A stretch of DNA of 14,152 nt from CAMLOF01 sp966692625. Its GTDB lineage: Bacteria > Pseudomonadota > Gammaproteobacteria > Burkholderiales > Burkholderiaceae_C. Shown here in pieces: positions 1-7,057 of the stretch. A model generated the notes under the pieces. The model was not told the DNA's origin and ran no database searches. It saw only the letters and a list, made by a program, of their open reading frames with translations. The position numbers and the translations under genes were made by a program. Each line of letters begins with the position of its first letter. Position 1 is the stretch's first letter. The DNA lies in contig CBKZAG010000077.1 of the NCBI GenBank assembly GCA_966692625.1, positions 1 to 14,152 on the forward strand, read 5' to 3'.

Positions 1-807
1 CTGGTGCAGGCGCTCTCGCTCTTGCGTCATGTCGGGGATGCAGGCCATCAGGCCACGGGTGTAGGGGTGGGCTGGCTGGTTGATCACCTCGTGCACGGGA
101 CCGATCTCGGCCACGCGCCCGGCGTACATCACGGCCACGCGGTCGCAGGTCTCGGCGATCACGCCCATGTCGTGCGTGATCAGCATGACCGCCGCGCCGC
201 GTTCGCGGCAGATGGTCTTGAGCAACGTGATGATCTGCGCCTGGATGGACACGTCCAGCGCCGTCGTTGGTTCGTCGGCGACGATCAGCTTGGGTTCCGC
301 CGCCAGGGCCAGGGCAATCACCACGCGCTGGCGCATGCCGCCCGAGAACTGGTGGGGGTAGTGGTCGATGCGTTCTTCTGCCGCCGGAATGCCGGTGTCC
401 TTGAGCAGCTGGATGGCGCGCTGGCGTGCCTCCGCGTGGTTCACGGGCAGGTGGGTGGTGATGGTCTCGATCAGCTGGCGACCCACCGAATACAGCGGGT
501 TGAGCGAGGTGAGCGGGTCCTGGAAGATGGCGCCAATGCGGCGGCCGCGCACGTGGCGCATCTTGTTGGGTGGCAGGTTGTCTATGCGTTCGCCTTCGAG
601 CAGGATCTGCCCGCCCGCGATGCGCCCAGGGGGCTCCAGCAGGCCGATGATGGACGCGCCGGTGAGGGACTTGCCCGCGCCGGATTCGCCCACCACGCCC
701 AGGATTTCACCGGGCGCGATGTCGAAGGAGATGTCGTCGAGGGCGCGCAGCGTGCCGCGCCGGCCGGGGAATTCGACCACCAGGTTCTTGACTTGCAACA
801 GGCTCAT
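1..807 (-). CDS. PepT-family ABC transporter ATP-binding protein, DppD/OppD type (C-terminus cut by window edge)
   Basis: This is the cytoplasmic ATPase that powers uptake through the permease pair encoded just upstream. The 269 visible codons hold a full nucleotide-binding core. Walker A is GESGAGKS at residues 40-47, the Q-loop glutamine is Q96 in FQDPLTSLNPLYSVG, the signature is FSGGMRQR from residue 154, Walker B is LIVADEPTTALD with D178 and E179, and the switch histidine is H212 in ITHD. Near the edge the motif HPYTRGLMACIPD marks the start of the C-terminal oligopeptide-transporter extension that separates OppD/DppD ATPases from other ABC proteins. About 55-80 residues should lie outside the window. 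The ATG at 807 has GGAG six bases upstream, overlapping the stop of the preceding permease gene (gap 10 bases), so translation is probably coupled. A partner ATPase (DppF/OppF type) is expected next. The family is certain; the substrate is not known. Confidence 0.95.
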   Translation of the reverse strand, partial: MSLLQVKNLVVEFPGRRGTLRALDDISFDIAPGEILGVVGESGAGKSLTGASIIGLLEPPGRIAGGQILLEGERIDNLPPNKMRHVRGRRIGAIFQDPLTSLNPLYSVGRQLIETITTHLPVNHAEARQRAIQLLKDTGIPAAEERIDHYPHQFSGGMRQRVVIALALAAEPKLIVADEPTTALDVSIQAQIITLLKTICRERGAAVMLITHDMGVIAETCDRVAVMYAGRVAEIGPVHEVINQPAHPYTRGLMACIPDMTQERERLHQ

Positions 808-817
808 GGTCGGCTCC

Positions 818-1729
818 TCAGCGCAGTCGGGGGTTGAGGGCATCGCGCAGCCAGTCGCCCAGCAGGTTGACGCTCAGGGCGATGAGGACCAGCACCACGC
901 CGGGGAAGATGGTGATCCACCATTCGCCGGAGAAGAGGTAGTCGTTGCCGATGCGGATCAGCGTGCCCAGGGACGGGGACGTGGGCGGTGCACCCACGCC
1001 CAGGAAGGACAGCGTGGCTTCGGTGATGATGGCCGTGGCCACCTGGATGGTGGCCAGCACCAACACCGGCCCCAGCACGTTGGGCAGCACGTGCTTGCGC
1101 ATGATGCGCAGCGGCGCCACGCCGATGACGCGCGCCGCCTGCACGTATTCCTTCTGCCGTTCCACCAGCGTGGAACCGCGCACCGTGCGCGCGTACTGCA
1201 CCCAGCCGGTCAGCGAGATAGACAGGATCAGCACGCCGAAGGCCAACGTTTCGTGCGCTTCGGGGAAGAGTGCGCGGCCAATGCCGGCGATGAGCAGTGC
1301 CACCAGGATGGCGGGAAAGGACAGCATCACGTCGCACAGGCGCATGAGTACGGCGTCCACCCAGCCGCCCAGGAAGCCCGCCAGCAGGCCCAGGCTCACG
1401 CCCGCCAATACCGACAGCAGCACCGACGCCAGGCCCACAGCCAGCGAGATGCGCGCGCCGTACATCAGTGCCGAGAGGATGTCGCGGCCCTGGTCGTCGG
1501 TGCCGAGCAGAAAGTCGGCGCGACCTTCGGGGTGCCAGGCGGGCGGCAGCCGGGCGTTGCTGAGTTCCAGCGTGGCCAGGTCGAAGGGGTTGTGTGGCGC
1601 AATCCACGGCGCGAAGGCCGCGCAGACGACGCAGATGAGTGCGATCACGGCGGCGGTGACCGCCGTGGGCGAGGTGCGGAAGCTGTGCCCGACGTCGCTG
1701 TCGAGCCAGCCCAGGAGTTTGTTTTTCAT
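818..1729 (-). CDS. PepT-family ABC transporter permease, DppC/OppC type
   Basis: This is an inner-membrane permease subunit of 303 residues, the usual length for DppC-type proteins. It has an N-terminal hydrophobic helix (about residues 19-41), then the family-typical stretch LLGTDDQGRDILSALMYGAR at the start of the transport domain, and further helices to the C-terminus. The cytoplasmic coupling (EAA) loop reads EYVQAARVIGVAPLRIMRKH, followed by VLPN. The end NLLGDWLRDALNPRLR is typical of the family. I chose the ATG at 1729. A GTG at 1756 would lengthen the protein by nine residues and overlap the upstream gene, but the ATG has AAGGGA upstream and gives the common family N-terminus. It lies 16 bases after the other permease gene and 10 before the ATPase gene, so it is in one operon. 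It pairs with the DppB-type permease as a heterodimer. Confidence 0.94.
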   Translation of the reverse strand: MKNKLLGWLDSDVGHSFRTSPTAVTAAVIALICVVCAAFAPWIAPHNPFDLATLELSNARLPPAWHPEGRADFLLGTDDQGRDILSALMYGARISLAVGLASVLLSVLAGVSLGLLAGFLGGWVDAVLMRLCDVMLSFPAILVALLIAGIGRALFPEAHETLAFGVLILSISLTGWVQYARTVRGSTLVERQKEYVQAARVIGVAPLRIMRKHVLPNVLGPVLVLATIQVATAIITEATLSFLGVGAPPTSPSLGTLIRIGNDYLFSGEWWITIFPGVVLVLIALSVNLLGDWLRDALNPRLR

Positions 1730-1745
1730 GTGTGTGGCCGTCCCT

Positions 1746-2726
1746 TCAATGCCCACCCGCCTTGTCCGCGCGCAGGCGCGGATCGACGGCGAAGTACAGC
1801 AGGTCGACGATGAGGTTGATGACGACGAAGATGAGTGCGATCAGGCAGAGGTAGGCGGCCATGACCGGGATGTCGGCGAAGGTGACGGCCTGGATGAACA
1901 GCAGGCCCATGCCTGGCCACTGGAACACCGTCTCGGTGATGATGGCAAACGCGATCAGGCCGCCGAGCTGCAGGCCGGTGATGGTCATCACGGGCACCAG
2001 CGTGTTCTTGAGCGCATGGCCGAAGTGCACGGCGCGGTCGCTCAGCCCCCGGGCGCGCGCGAACTTGATGTAGTCGGTGCGCAGCACCTCCAGCATCTCG
2101 GCGCGCACCAGCCGCATGATCAGCGTGAGCTGAAAGATGGCCAGCGTCACGGCGGGCAGGGTCAGGTGGTGCCAGCCCTTGGCAGTGAGCAGGCCGGTGG
2201 TCCAACCGCCGATGTGCACCACCTCGCCGCGGCCGAAGCTGGGAAACCAACCCAGGATCACCGCGAACACCAGGATCAGCAGGATGCCGATGAGGAAGGT
2301 GGGCAGCGACACGCCCAGCAACGACAGCGTCATGAACACCTGGCTCATGAAGGTGCCGCGCCGCAAGGCCGCATACACCCCCATGGGGATGCCGACCAGC
2401 AGCGCCAGGCCGGCAGCCACCAGGGCCAGCTCCAGCGTGGCCGGGAAGCGTTCGGCAATGAGCCGCGACACCGGCGTGCCCTGGCGCAGGCTGATGCCGA
2501 AGTCGCCATGCGCGGCGTTGACGAGGAAGTGCCAGAACTGCACGAAGAAGGGCCGGTCCAGCCCCAGCGCGGTGCGAAGTTCGGCCACCTGTTCGGCGGT
2601 GGCGTCCTGCCCCAGCATGAAGGTGACCGGATCGCCCACATACTGGAACAGCATGAAGGCGATGAAGGCCACGGTCACCATGACCAAAGCCGCCTGGAAG
2701 AGGCGGCGAAGTATGAAAGCTAGCAT
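1746..2726 (-). CDS. PepT-family ABC transporter permease, DppB/OppB type
   Basis: This is the first permease of the importer, 326 residues, a normal DppB length. The N-terminus MLAFILRRLFQAALVMVTVA is the characteristic first helix. A periplasmic region with GLDRPFFVQFWHFL and GDFGISLRQGTPV follows, also typical of DppB proteins. The transport domain then has about five helices, with the coupling loop around EMLEVLRTDYIKFARARGLS. The C-terminus DLLYFAVDPRLR is the family ending. The ATG at 2726 has GGAG eight bases upstream. The gene follows the binding-protein gene after 66 bases that contain a strong hairpin, and is followed by the second permease after 16 bases. It forms the membrane channel together with the DppC-type subunit. 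The substrate is not determined by this subunit. Confidence 0.95.
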   Translation of the reverse strand: MLAFILRRLFQAALVMVTVAFIAFMLFQYVGDPVTFMLGQDATAEQVAELRTALGLDRPFFVQFWHFLVNAAHGDFGISLRQGTPVSRLIAERFPATLELALVAAGLALLVGIPMGVYAALRRGTFMSQVFMTLSLLGVSLPTFLIGILLILVFAVILGWFPSFGRGEVVHIGGWTTGLLTAKGWHHLTLPAVTLAIFQLTLIMRLVRAEMLEVLRTDYIKFARARGLSDRAVHFGHALKNTLVPVMTITGLQLGGLIAFAIITETVFQWPGMGLLFIQAVTFADIPVMAAYLCLIALIFVVINLIVDLLYFAVDPRLRADKAGGH

Positions 2727-2738
2727 GTGTGGTCTCCG

Positions 2739-2765
2739 GGGCGGAGCCCTCGTGAGGCTCCGCCC
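2739..2765 (-). promoter_or_regulatory. Intercistronic hairpin between binding-protein and permease genes
   Basis: A perfect 10-base-pair stem (GGGCGGAGCC with GGCTCCGCCC) encloses a 7-base loop, in the 66-base gap after the binding-protein stop. It has no following T-run, so it is unlikely to be a complete intrinsic terminator. Such hairpins between periplasmic binding-protein and permease genes commonly protect the upstream mRNA end or attenuate readthrough. That role is inferred here. Confidence 0.7.
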
Positions 2766-2792
2766 GCTGTGGATGGTGCGTGCTGCGTCAGG

Positions 2793-4361
2793 TCAGTTGA
2801 CCTTGACGAGGCGCCAGTCGATGCGGTTGTCGGCGCGGTGCACCACATCGATGTTCTTCTTCATGGCCCAGGGGATGACCTGGTTGTGCAGCGGGATGTG
2901 CGCCACATCGTCGTTCTGCAGCTGCAGCGCCTTGGTCAGCAGCTCGGTGCGCAGCTTCAGGTCGGTTTCCTTGCGGGTGCGTTCCACCAGCGCGTCCATC
3001 TGCGGGTTGCTGTAGCGGCCGACGTTGTAGTTGCCGTCACCCTGCGCGCCCACGCTGCGCACCAGCGACTGGATGCTGTAGAACGCGTCGAAGGTGGGCA
3101 CGCCCCAGCCGAGCATGTAGATGCTGGCTTCGTAGCGCTGGATCATGGGGAAGTAGGTCGTCAGCGGCAGCGTGCGCAGCTTGGCCTTCACGCCGACCTT
3201 GGCCCACATGGCGGTGATGGCCTGGCAGATCTGTTCGTCGTTGATGTAGCGGTTGTTCGGACAGGCGAAGTCCACCTCGAAGCCGTCCTTGTAGCCCGCG
3301 TCGGCCAGCAGCTTCTGGGCAGCGGCCACGTCGTAGGGGTAGCGCTTGTGCACGCTCTGCGCCCAGCCGTTGACCTGCGGGGCCACCAGTGCGCCGGTGG
3401 GCTGGCCCAGGCCACGCATGGTGACCTTGTTGATGGTGTCGATGTCGATGGCCTGGTACAGCGCCTTGCGCACCTTCACGTCCTTGAGCGGGTTCTTGCC
3501 CTTGACGTTGCTGCCGGGCAGCTCGTCGCGGAACTGGTCCAGCCCCAAGAAGATCGTGCGGTTCTCGATGCCGTCGATGACCTTGAGGTTGGGGTTGCTG
3601 CGCACGCGTGGCAGGTCTTGCGGGCTGGGGTCGAGCACGAAGTCCACCTCGCCCGAAAGCAGCGCGGCCATGCGGGTGGCCACGGCCTTGACCGGGGTGT
3701 AGACGATCTCGGTCACGTTGGTGTCGGCCTTGCCCCACCAGTTGGGGTTCTTTTCCAGCACCAGGCGCTGGTCGGGCTGCCAGGACTTGAGCTTGTAGGG
3801 GCCCGTACCCATCGCATTGCGGTGGGCGAAGTTCTCGTCCTGGGTCTTGATGTCCTTGGGCGCGACGGAGTTGTTCTTCTCGGCCCACGCCTTGCTCATC
3901 ATGCGCAGCTCGGTGAGCTGGTTGAGGAGTACGGGGTTGGGGTCCTTGGTGAAGATGTCGATGGTGTTGGCATCGACCTTCACCACACGGTCGATGCCGT
4001 TGGTGTAGACCTGAAAGTTCGAGGTCTTGGCCATGCCGCGTTCGATCGAGAACACGACGTCGTCGGCGGAGAAGGGCGTGCCGTCGTGGAACTTGACGCC
4101 CTGGCGCAGCGTGAAGCGCATTTGTGTGGGGGACATCTGCTTCCAGGTGGTGGCCAGCACCGGCTCGACCTTGAAGGTCTTGCTGTTGTAGTACACCAGC
4201 GTTTCGTACACGGCGGCGTGGACGCCGTTTTGCAGCGCGTTGTTCTGAGAATGGATGTCCCAGGTGGCGATGTCGCTGGCGCTGGTCCACTTGAAGGTCT
4301 TGGCGTGAGCCGCACCACCCAGGGCGAGCGCCGCTGCGATGGCAAGGAGTCTGAGCTTCAT
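2793..4361 (-). CDS. Periplasmic substrate-binding protein of a peptide/opine/nickel-type ABC importer (SBP family 5)
   Basis: This is a 522-residue periplasmic receptor that delivers its ligand to the permeases encoded downstream. The N-terminus MKLRLLAIAAALALGG followed by AAHA-KTF is a clear Sec signal peptide, with likely cleavage after residue 20. There is no lipobox cysteine, so the protein should be free in the periplasm. The family-5 signature is visible in LRQGVKFHDGTPFSADDV, together with GTGPYKLKSW and NPNWWG. I chose the ATG at 4361, which has AGGTG seven bases upstream; a GTG three codons earlier (4370) is less likely. It is the first gene of the transporter operon and has its own sigma-54-type promoter. 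The N-terminal sequence is not that of canonical E. coli DppA, so I leave the ligand open: dipeptide, another short peptide, or a small amine or amino-acid derivative are possible. Confidence 0.94.
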   Translation of the reverse strand: MKLRLLAIAAALALGGAAHAKTFKWTSASDIATWDIHSQNNALQNGVHAAVYETLVYYNSKTFKVEPVLATTWKQMSPTQMRFTLRQGVKFHDGTPFSADDVVFSIERGMAKTSNFQVYTNGIDRVVKVDANTIDIFTKDPNPVLLNQLTELRMMSKAWAEKNNSVAPKDIKTQDENFAHRNAMGTGPYKLKSWQPDQRLVLEKNPNWWGKADTNVTEIVYTPVKAVATRMAALLSGEVDFVLDPSPQDLPRVRSNPNLKVIDGIENRTIFLGLDQFRDELPGSNVKGKNPLKDVKVRKALYQAIDIDTINKVTMRGLGQPTGALVAPQVNGWAQSVHKRYPYDVAAAQKLLADAGYKDGFEVDFACPNNRYINDEQICQAITAMWAKVGVKAKLRTLPLTTYFPMIQRYEASIYMLGWGVPTFDAFYSIQSLVRSVGAQGDGNYNVGRYSNPQMDALVERTRKETDLKLRTELLTKALQLQNDDVAHIPLHNQVIPWAMKKNIDVVHRADNRIDWRLVKVN

Positions 4362-4397
4362 TGTTGACACCTAAATAAAATGAAGAAGCCCAGATTC

Positions 4398-4413
4398 TGC
4401 AATATGTGTGCCA
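4398..4413 (-). promoter_or_regulatory. Sigma-54 (RpoN) promoter of the ABC importer operon
   Basis: On the minus strand the sequence is TGGCACACATATTGCA, preceded by C. This matches the sigma-54 consensus YTGGCAC-N5-TTGCW, with the invariant GG (-25/-24) and GC (-13/-12) at the correct spacing. It predicts transcription starting near 4387 and a 5' leader of about 26 bases before the ATG at 4361. The site lies in the 109-base gap between pfkA and the binding-protein gene, not inside a gene. Sigma-54 promoters need an AAA+ enhancer-binding activator; none is encoded in this window. Confidence 0.82.
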
Positions 4414-4434
4414 GTTTTTCTCCGGTGTTTTCCC

Positions 4435-4457
4435 TCGGTTCCTGACCGAATTGTCAG
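4435..4457. promoter_or_regulatory. Overlapping short inverted repeats upstream of the sigma-54 promoter
   Basis: Two mutually exclusive 5-bp inverted repeats overlap here: CTGAC-N6-GTCAG (4442-4457) and TCGGT-N5-ACCGA (4435-4449). They lie 14 bases after the pfkA stop and 22 bases upstream of the -24 element. They could be a weak pfkA transcript end or a protein-binding site. The stems are short and lack a T-run, so neither role is established. Confidence 0.25.
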
Positions 4458-4470
4458 CTTGGCGACTTGG

Positions 4471-5526
4471 TCAGGTTTCGCCCAGGGATACCCCTATCTG
4501 CCGGGCGGTTTCCAGCAGCGGGTGGTCGAGCGGCACGTTGCGGTGCTGGTGCGCCACGTCGGCCAGCGCCACGCTGCCGAGCTGGCCGCCTTGCAGCGTC
4601 ACCATGCGGTTGAATTGCCCGGCCACCACCAGCTGCGCAGCCTGGTTGCCGAACTGGGTGGCCAGCACGCGGTCGAAGGGCGTGGGCGAGCCGCCGCGCT
4701 GCACGTGGCCCAGCACGGTGGCGCGCACCTCGCTGTGCAGCAGGGGTTGCAGCTGCTCGCGCAGCACGTGGGCCACGCCGCCCAGGCGGATGGGGTCTGG
4801 GCTGTCGGCGATACGCCGCTGCACGGTCATGCTGCCGCCGCGCGTCTTGGCGCCTTCCCCTATGCAGATGACGCTGAACCGCTGGCGCGTCTCGCGTTCG
4901 CGGCAGACGTCGGCCACGGTCTGCACGTCGTAGTCGATCTCGGGCAGCAGGATGATATCGGCGGCGCCGGCCAGGCCAGCTTCCAGCGCGATCCAGCCCG
5001 CGTAACGGCCCATGGTTTCCACGATCATCACGCGGCCGTGGCTCTGGCCGGTGGTCTGTATGCGTTCCAGCGCCTCGGTGACGGTGGCCACCGCCGTGTC
5101 GAAGCCGAAGCTGCGCTCGCAGCCCACGATGTCGTTGTCGATGGTCTTGGGCACGCCCACGATGGGCAGGCCGCGCTGGCTGATGCCGTGCGCGATTTCC
5201 ATGCTGCCGTCGCCGCCGATGACGACCAGCGCGTCCAGTCCGAGCGCGCGGGCGTTGGCCAGCGTCTGTTCGATGGATGCCTCGGAGGCGAGCGGGTTGG
5301 CGCGGTTGCTGGTGCCCAGAATGGTGCCACCCAGCATGAGGATGCCGCTGACACTTTCCCAGTGCAGTTCGCGTGTGCGGGGCTGTTCGCCCATGAGCCC
5401 GGCAAAGCCGTCTTCGATGCCAATGACGTGCGCACCGCACTGGCGCAACAGCGATTTGGTGACGGCGCGGATGACCGCATTGAGGCCGGGGCAGTCGCCG
5501 CCGCCTGTGAGTACGCCGATACGCAT
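4471..5526 (-). CDS. pfkA: 6-phosphofructokinase (ATP-type glycine with PPi-type lysine in the active site)
   Basis: This cytoplasmic enzyme phosphorylates fructose 6-phosphate to fructose 1,6-bisphosphate, the committed step of glycolysis. It has 351 residues, slightly longer than the ~320 of E. coli PfkA. The phosphoryl-donor loop begins with TGGGDCPGLN (residues 7-16). The donor-selective loop is GGDGS at 104-108. The catalytic loop is PKTIDND at 126-132, where D130 should be the catalytic base. METMGRYAGW and LGHVQRGGSP are further family motifs. Glycine at 107 (E. coli Gly104) favours ATP, whereas lysine at 127 (E. coli Gly124) is the residue seen in PPi-dependent enzymes. The same mix occurs in group III ATP-PFKs of actinomycetes and in trypanosome PFK. 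ATP is therefore the better guess, with PPi not excluded. The ATG at 5526 has AAGGAG seven bases upstream. The gene lies 26 bases after mltA, probably co-transcribed. Confidence 0.92.
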   Translation of the reverse strand: MRIGVLTGGGDCPGLNAVIRAVTKSLLRQCGAHVIGIEDGFAGLMGEQPRTRELHWESVSGILMLGGTILGTSNRANPLASEASIEQTLANARALGLDALVVIGGDGSMEIAHGISQRGLPIVGVPKTIDNDIVGCERSFGFDTAVATVTEALERIQTTGQSHGRVMIVETMGRYAGWIALEAGLAGAADIILLPEIDYDVQTVADVCRERETRQRFSVICIGEGAKTRGGSMTVQRRIADSPDPIRLGGVAHVLREQLQPLLHSEVRATVLGHVQRGGSPTPFDRVLATQFGNQAAQLVVAGQFNRMVTLQGGQLGSVALADVAHQHRNVPLDHPLLETARQIGVSLGET

Positions 5527-5552
5527 GGTGGTCTCCTTGATGGGGCTCGACG

Positions 5553-6809
5553 TTACTGGTTACGCGGCCACAGCGCCCAAAGTTGCAGCGGCTGTTTCAA
5601 ACCCGCAGCCAGTGTGTAAGCCTCGTCACCCCAGCCGGTGAAGTAGTCTGCACGCACGGCACCCACGATGGCGCTGCCTGTGTCTTGCGCCAGCACCAGT
5701 TTGCGCAGCTGAGCAGTCGGACCTACCGATTGCAACCATACGGGGGTACCGTACGGAATGCTGTCGCGGTCCACGGCAATGGAGCGGCCTGGCGTGAGTG
5801 CCACGCCCTGCGCGCCACGCGGGCCGAACTGGGCATCGAAGTCGGACAACGCCTCTTCGCGGAAGAAGACCACGCGCGGGTTGCTCCAGAGCATGTCGTT
5901 GACGCGTTGCGGGTTCTGCTGCGCCCAGGCACGGATGGCCTCCCAGGTGCCTTCGCGGATGAAGCCCTGGTCCAGCAGCCACCGCCCCACACTGCGGTAG
6001 GGGTGACCGTTGTGCCCGGCGTAGGCCACGCGCACCTGGCGCTGTTTGCCATCGGGTTCGGTCAGCATCAGCCGCCCCGAACCCTGGATCTGCAGCAGCA
6101 GTGCGTCTATCGGATCGGCCAGCCAGGCGATTTCCTGCCCGCGCAGCGTTGCCTGTGCCGACGGGTCGGTGGCCATCTGCTGTCTGCTGAACCAGGGGTT
6201 GCCGCCGCGCAGGCTGGCTGGCAACCGGTACAGCGGCGTCTGGTAAGGGCCTTGTTGCACGCGGCTGGCGGCCATCGTCGGTTCGTAGTAACCGGTGAGC
6301 AGGCCTTGCGTGTCACCGCCGCTGGGTTGCACCCGGTAGGGCTGCAGGCGGCGCATCAGCCATTCGTGCTGTTCCTGTGGTGACGCGAGAGTTTGCTGAC
6401 GCACTTCGGTGCACAGGCCCTGGTGCGGTGCAGCAGGGCGCTCGCAACTGCGCAGCCACGCGTTCCAAGCCTGGTGCAGCGCGTCAAAGCCCCAGCCTGG
6501 CAGTTCGCTCCAGCGCACGGGCACCCAGGTGCTTTTGTTGCGCTGTATGGGGGCGGGCAAGGGCTGGCTGTCGGCCCACTGCCACACGGGTGACGTGGCC
6601 GGGGTGACCACTGGCTGGCCATGGGCTGTTGACATATCGGTGCCGCTGCCTGCGACCGGCGGCCGCACGGGCGCGGTGGCGGCAGGCGGCGCGGGCTGCT
6701 GTGGGGTTTCTGGCAGGGGCACCGTGCTGCAGGCGGCCAGCGTTCCTACAATCACGGCAGTCAAAGCGCTGCGCAGACGGGTGCGCAGCCACACTCCCGG
6801 ATTGGCCAT
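5553..6809 (-). CDS. mltA: Membrane-bound lytic murein transglycosylase A (lipoprotein)
   Basis: This enzyme cleaves the MurNAc-GlcNAc bond of peptidoglycan with formation of 1,6-anhydro-MurNAc, at the inner face of the outer membrane. It has 418 residues. A lipoprotein signal peptide ends in the lipobox LAAC (cysteine 27). The next residue is serine, not aspartate, which predicts sorting to the outer membrane. A proline/alanine-rich linker (about 31-56) follows. The MltA domain has GLLTGYYEP (GYYEP at 173-177), and the C-terminal 3D domain holds QDTGSAIVGAVRADYFTGWG with conserved aspartates D376, D388 and D395; D388 is the likely catalytic acid. An in-frame extension to 6953 exists, but it would bury the signal peptide, so I chose the ATG at 6809. 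That codon has only a poorly spaced AAGG and overlaps the start codon of the opposite-strand small gene. Confidence 0.93.
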   Translation of the reverse strand: MANPGVWLRTRLRSALTAVIVGTLAACSTVPLPETPQQPAPPAATAPVRPPVAGSGTDMSTAHGQPVVTPATSPVWQWADSQPLPAPIQRNKSTWVPVRWSELPGWGFDALHQAWNAWLRSCERPAAPHQGLCTEVRQQTLASPQEQHEWLMRRLQPYRVQPSGGDTQGLLTGYYEPTMAASRVQQGPYQTPLYRLPASLRGGNPWFSRQQMATDPSAQATLRGQEIAWLADPIDALLLQIQGSGRLMLTEPDGKQRQVRVAYAGHNGHPYRSVGRWLLDQGFIREGTWEAIRAWAQQNPQRVNDMLWSNPRVVFFREEALSDFDAQFGPRGAQGVALTPGRSIAVDRDSIPYGTPVWLQSVGPTAQLRKLVLAQDTGSAIVGAVRADYFTGWGDEAYTLAAGLKQPLQLWALWPRNQ

Positions 6810-6987
6810 GACCTTGTTGTATCTTGAGGCGCTGGGCGCGCTGCTGTTGCTGGTGTTCATTGTCTGGTGGACCATGTTCTCTGGCCGCAAGAAAGGCGAG
6901 TTGCCCGACGACGTGGAGCGCGAAAAAGCTCTAAAGGCCTCTGGCGAAAACATTCAGGCGGCTTCGCACGACAAGGATAAGCCCTGA
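6808..6987 (+). CDS. Small single-pass membrane protein, function unknown
   Basis: This is a 59-residue product, the only credible plus-strand gene in the window. The N-terminal half is a strong membrane helix (about residues 6-24, ALGALLLLVFIVWWTMF). It is followed by a positive patch SGRKKG and a highly charged, soluble tail ending HDKDKP. The positive-inside rule places the tail in the cytoplasm. Third codon positions are mostly G or C, as in real genes of this genome. It begins divergently from mltA with interlocked start codons (CATG) and ends just before the tandem repeats. No good ribosome-binding site is seen; a TTG two codons earlier is another possible start. The layout (one helix, basic patch, acidic/basic tail) resembles small respiratory accessory subunits such as CcoQ, but I see no specific motif. 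The gene is likely real, but I cannot name it. Confidence 0.6.
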   Translation: MTLLYLEALGALLLLVFIVWWTMFSGRKKGELPDDVEREKALKASGENIQAASHDKDKP

Positions 6988-6990
6988 GTC

Positions 6991-7054
6991 GCCGCCGGGC
7001 CGCCCCAAGGCGATGAAAGCCCCCTCGGGGGGCAGCGAAGCGTGGGGGCCTGAA
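6991..7054. repeat. GC-rich palindromic repeat, copy 1 of a tandem pair
   Basis: This 64-base unit starts GCCGCCGGGCCGCCCC and ends GTGGGGGCCTGAA. It is repeated with no mismatch I can find at 7058-7121, three bases after it ends. Inside it, GCCCCC-TCG-GGGGGC (7019-7033) forms a perfect 6-bp hairpin, and the flanking GC-rich arms can form alternative stems. Similar CCCCCTCGGGGGG-core elements are, from memory, dispersed in intergenic DNA of Comamonadaceae genomes. It lies in the convergent gap between the small plus-strand gene and the response regulator gene. Confidence 0.9.
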
Positions 7055-7057
7055 CCT

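Noticed and set aside
945..2723. Long plus-strand open frame spanning both permease genes
   Set aside because: It is low-complexity, rich in Q, H, G and A, and crosses the junction of two real genes on the other strand. This is typical of missing stops in GC-rich antisense frames.
2727..4367. A 546-codon open frame on the plus strand opposite the binding-protein gene
   Set aside because: It is the antisense shadow of a well-conserved gene in high-GC DNA. Its translation is rich in V, H, G and D with no domain, signal or plausible ribosome site.
4435..4457. Intrinsic terminator of pfkA
   Set aside because: The stems are only 5 bp and there is no T-run, so I list it only as a low-confidence inverted repeat.
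4533..4546. GCAC-N6-GTGC inverted repeat about 120 bases upstream of the sigma-54 promoter, considered as an NtrC-type enhancer site
   Set aside because: The NtrC consensus has GCAC-N7-GTGC with further conserved bases. This repeat has the wrong spacing, lies inside the pfkA coding sequence and is easily produced by chance in GC-rich DNA.
6810..6953. N-terminal extension of mltA to 6953
   Set aside because: It would place the lipoprotein signal and LAAC lipobox 70 residues inside the protein, and it is antisense to a better-looking small membrane protein.
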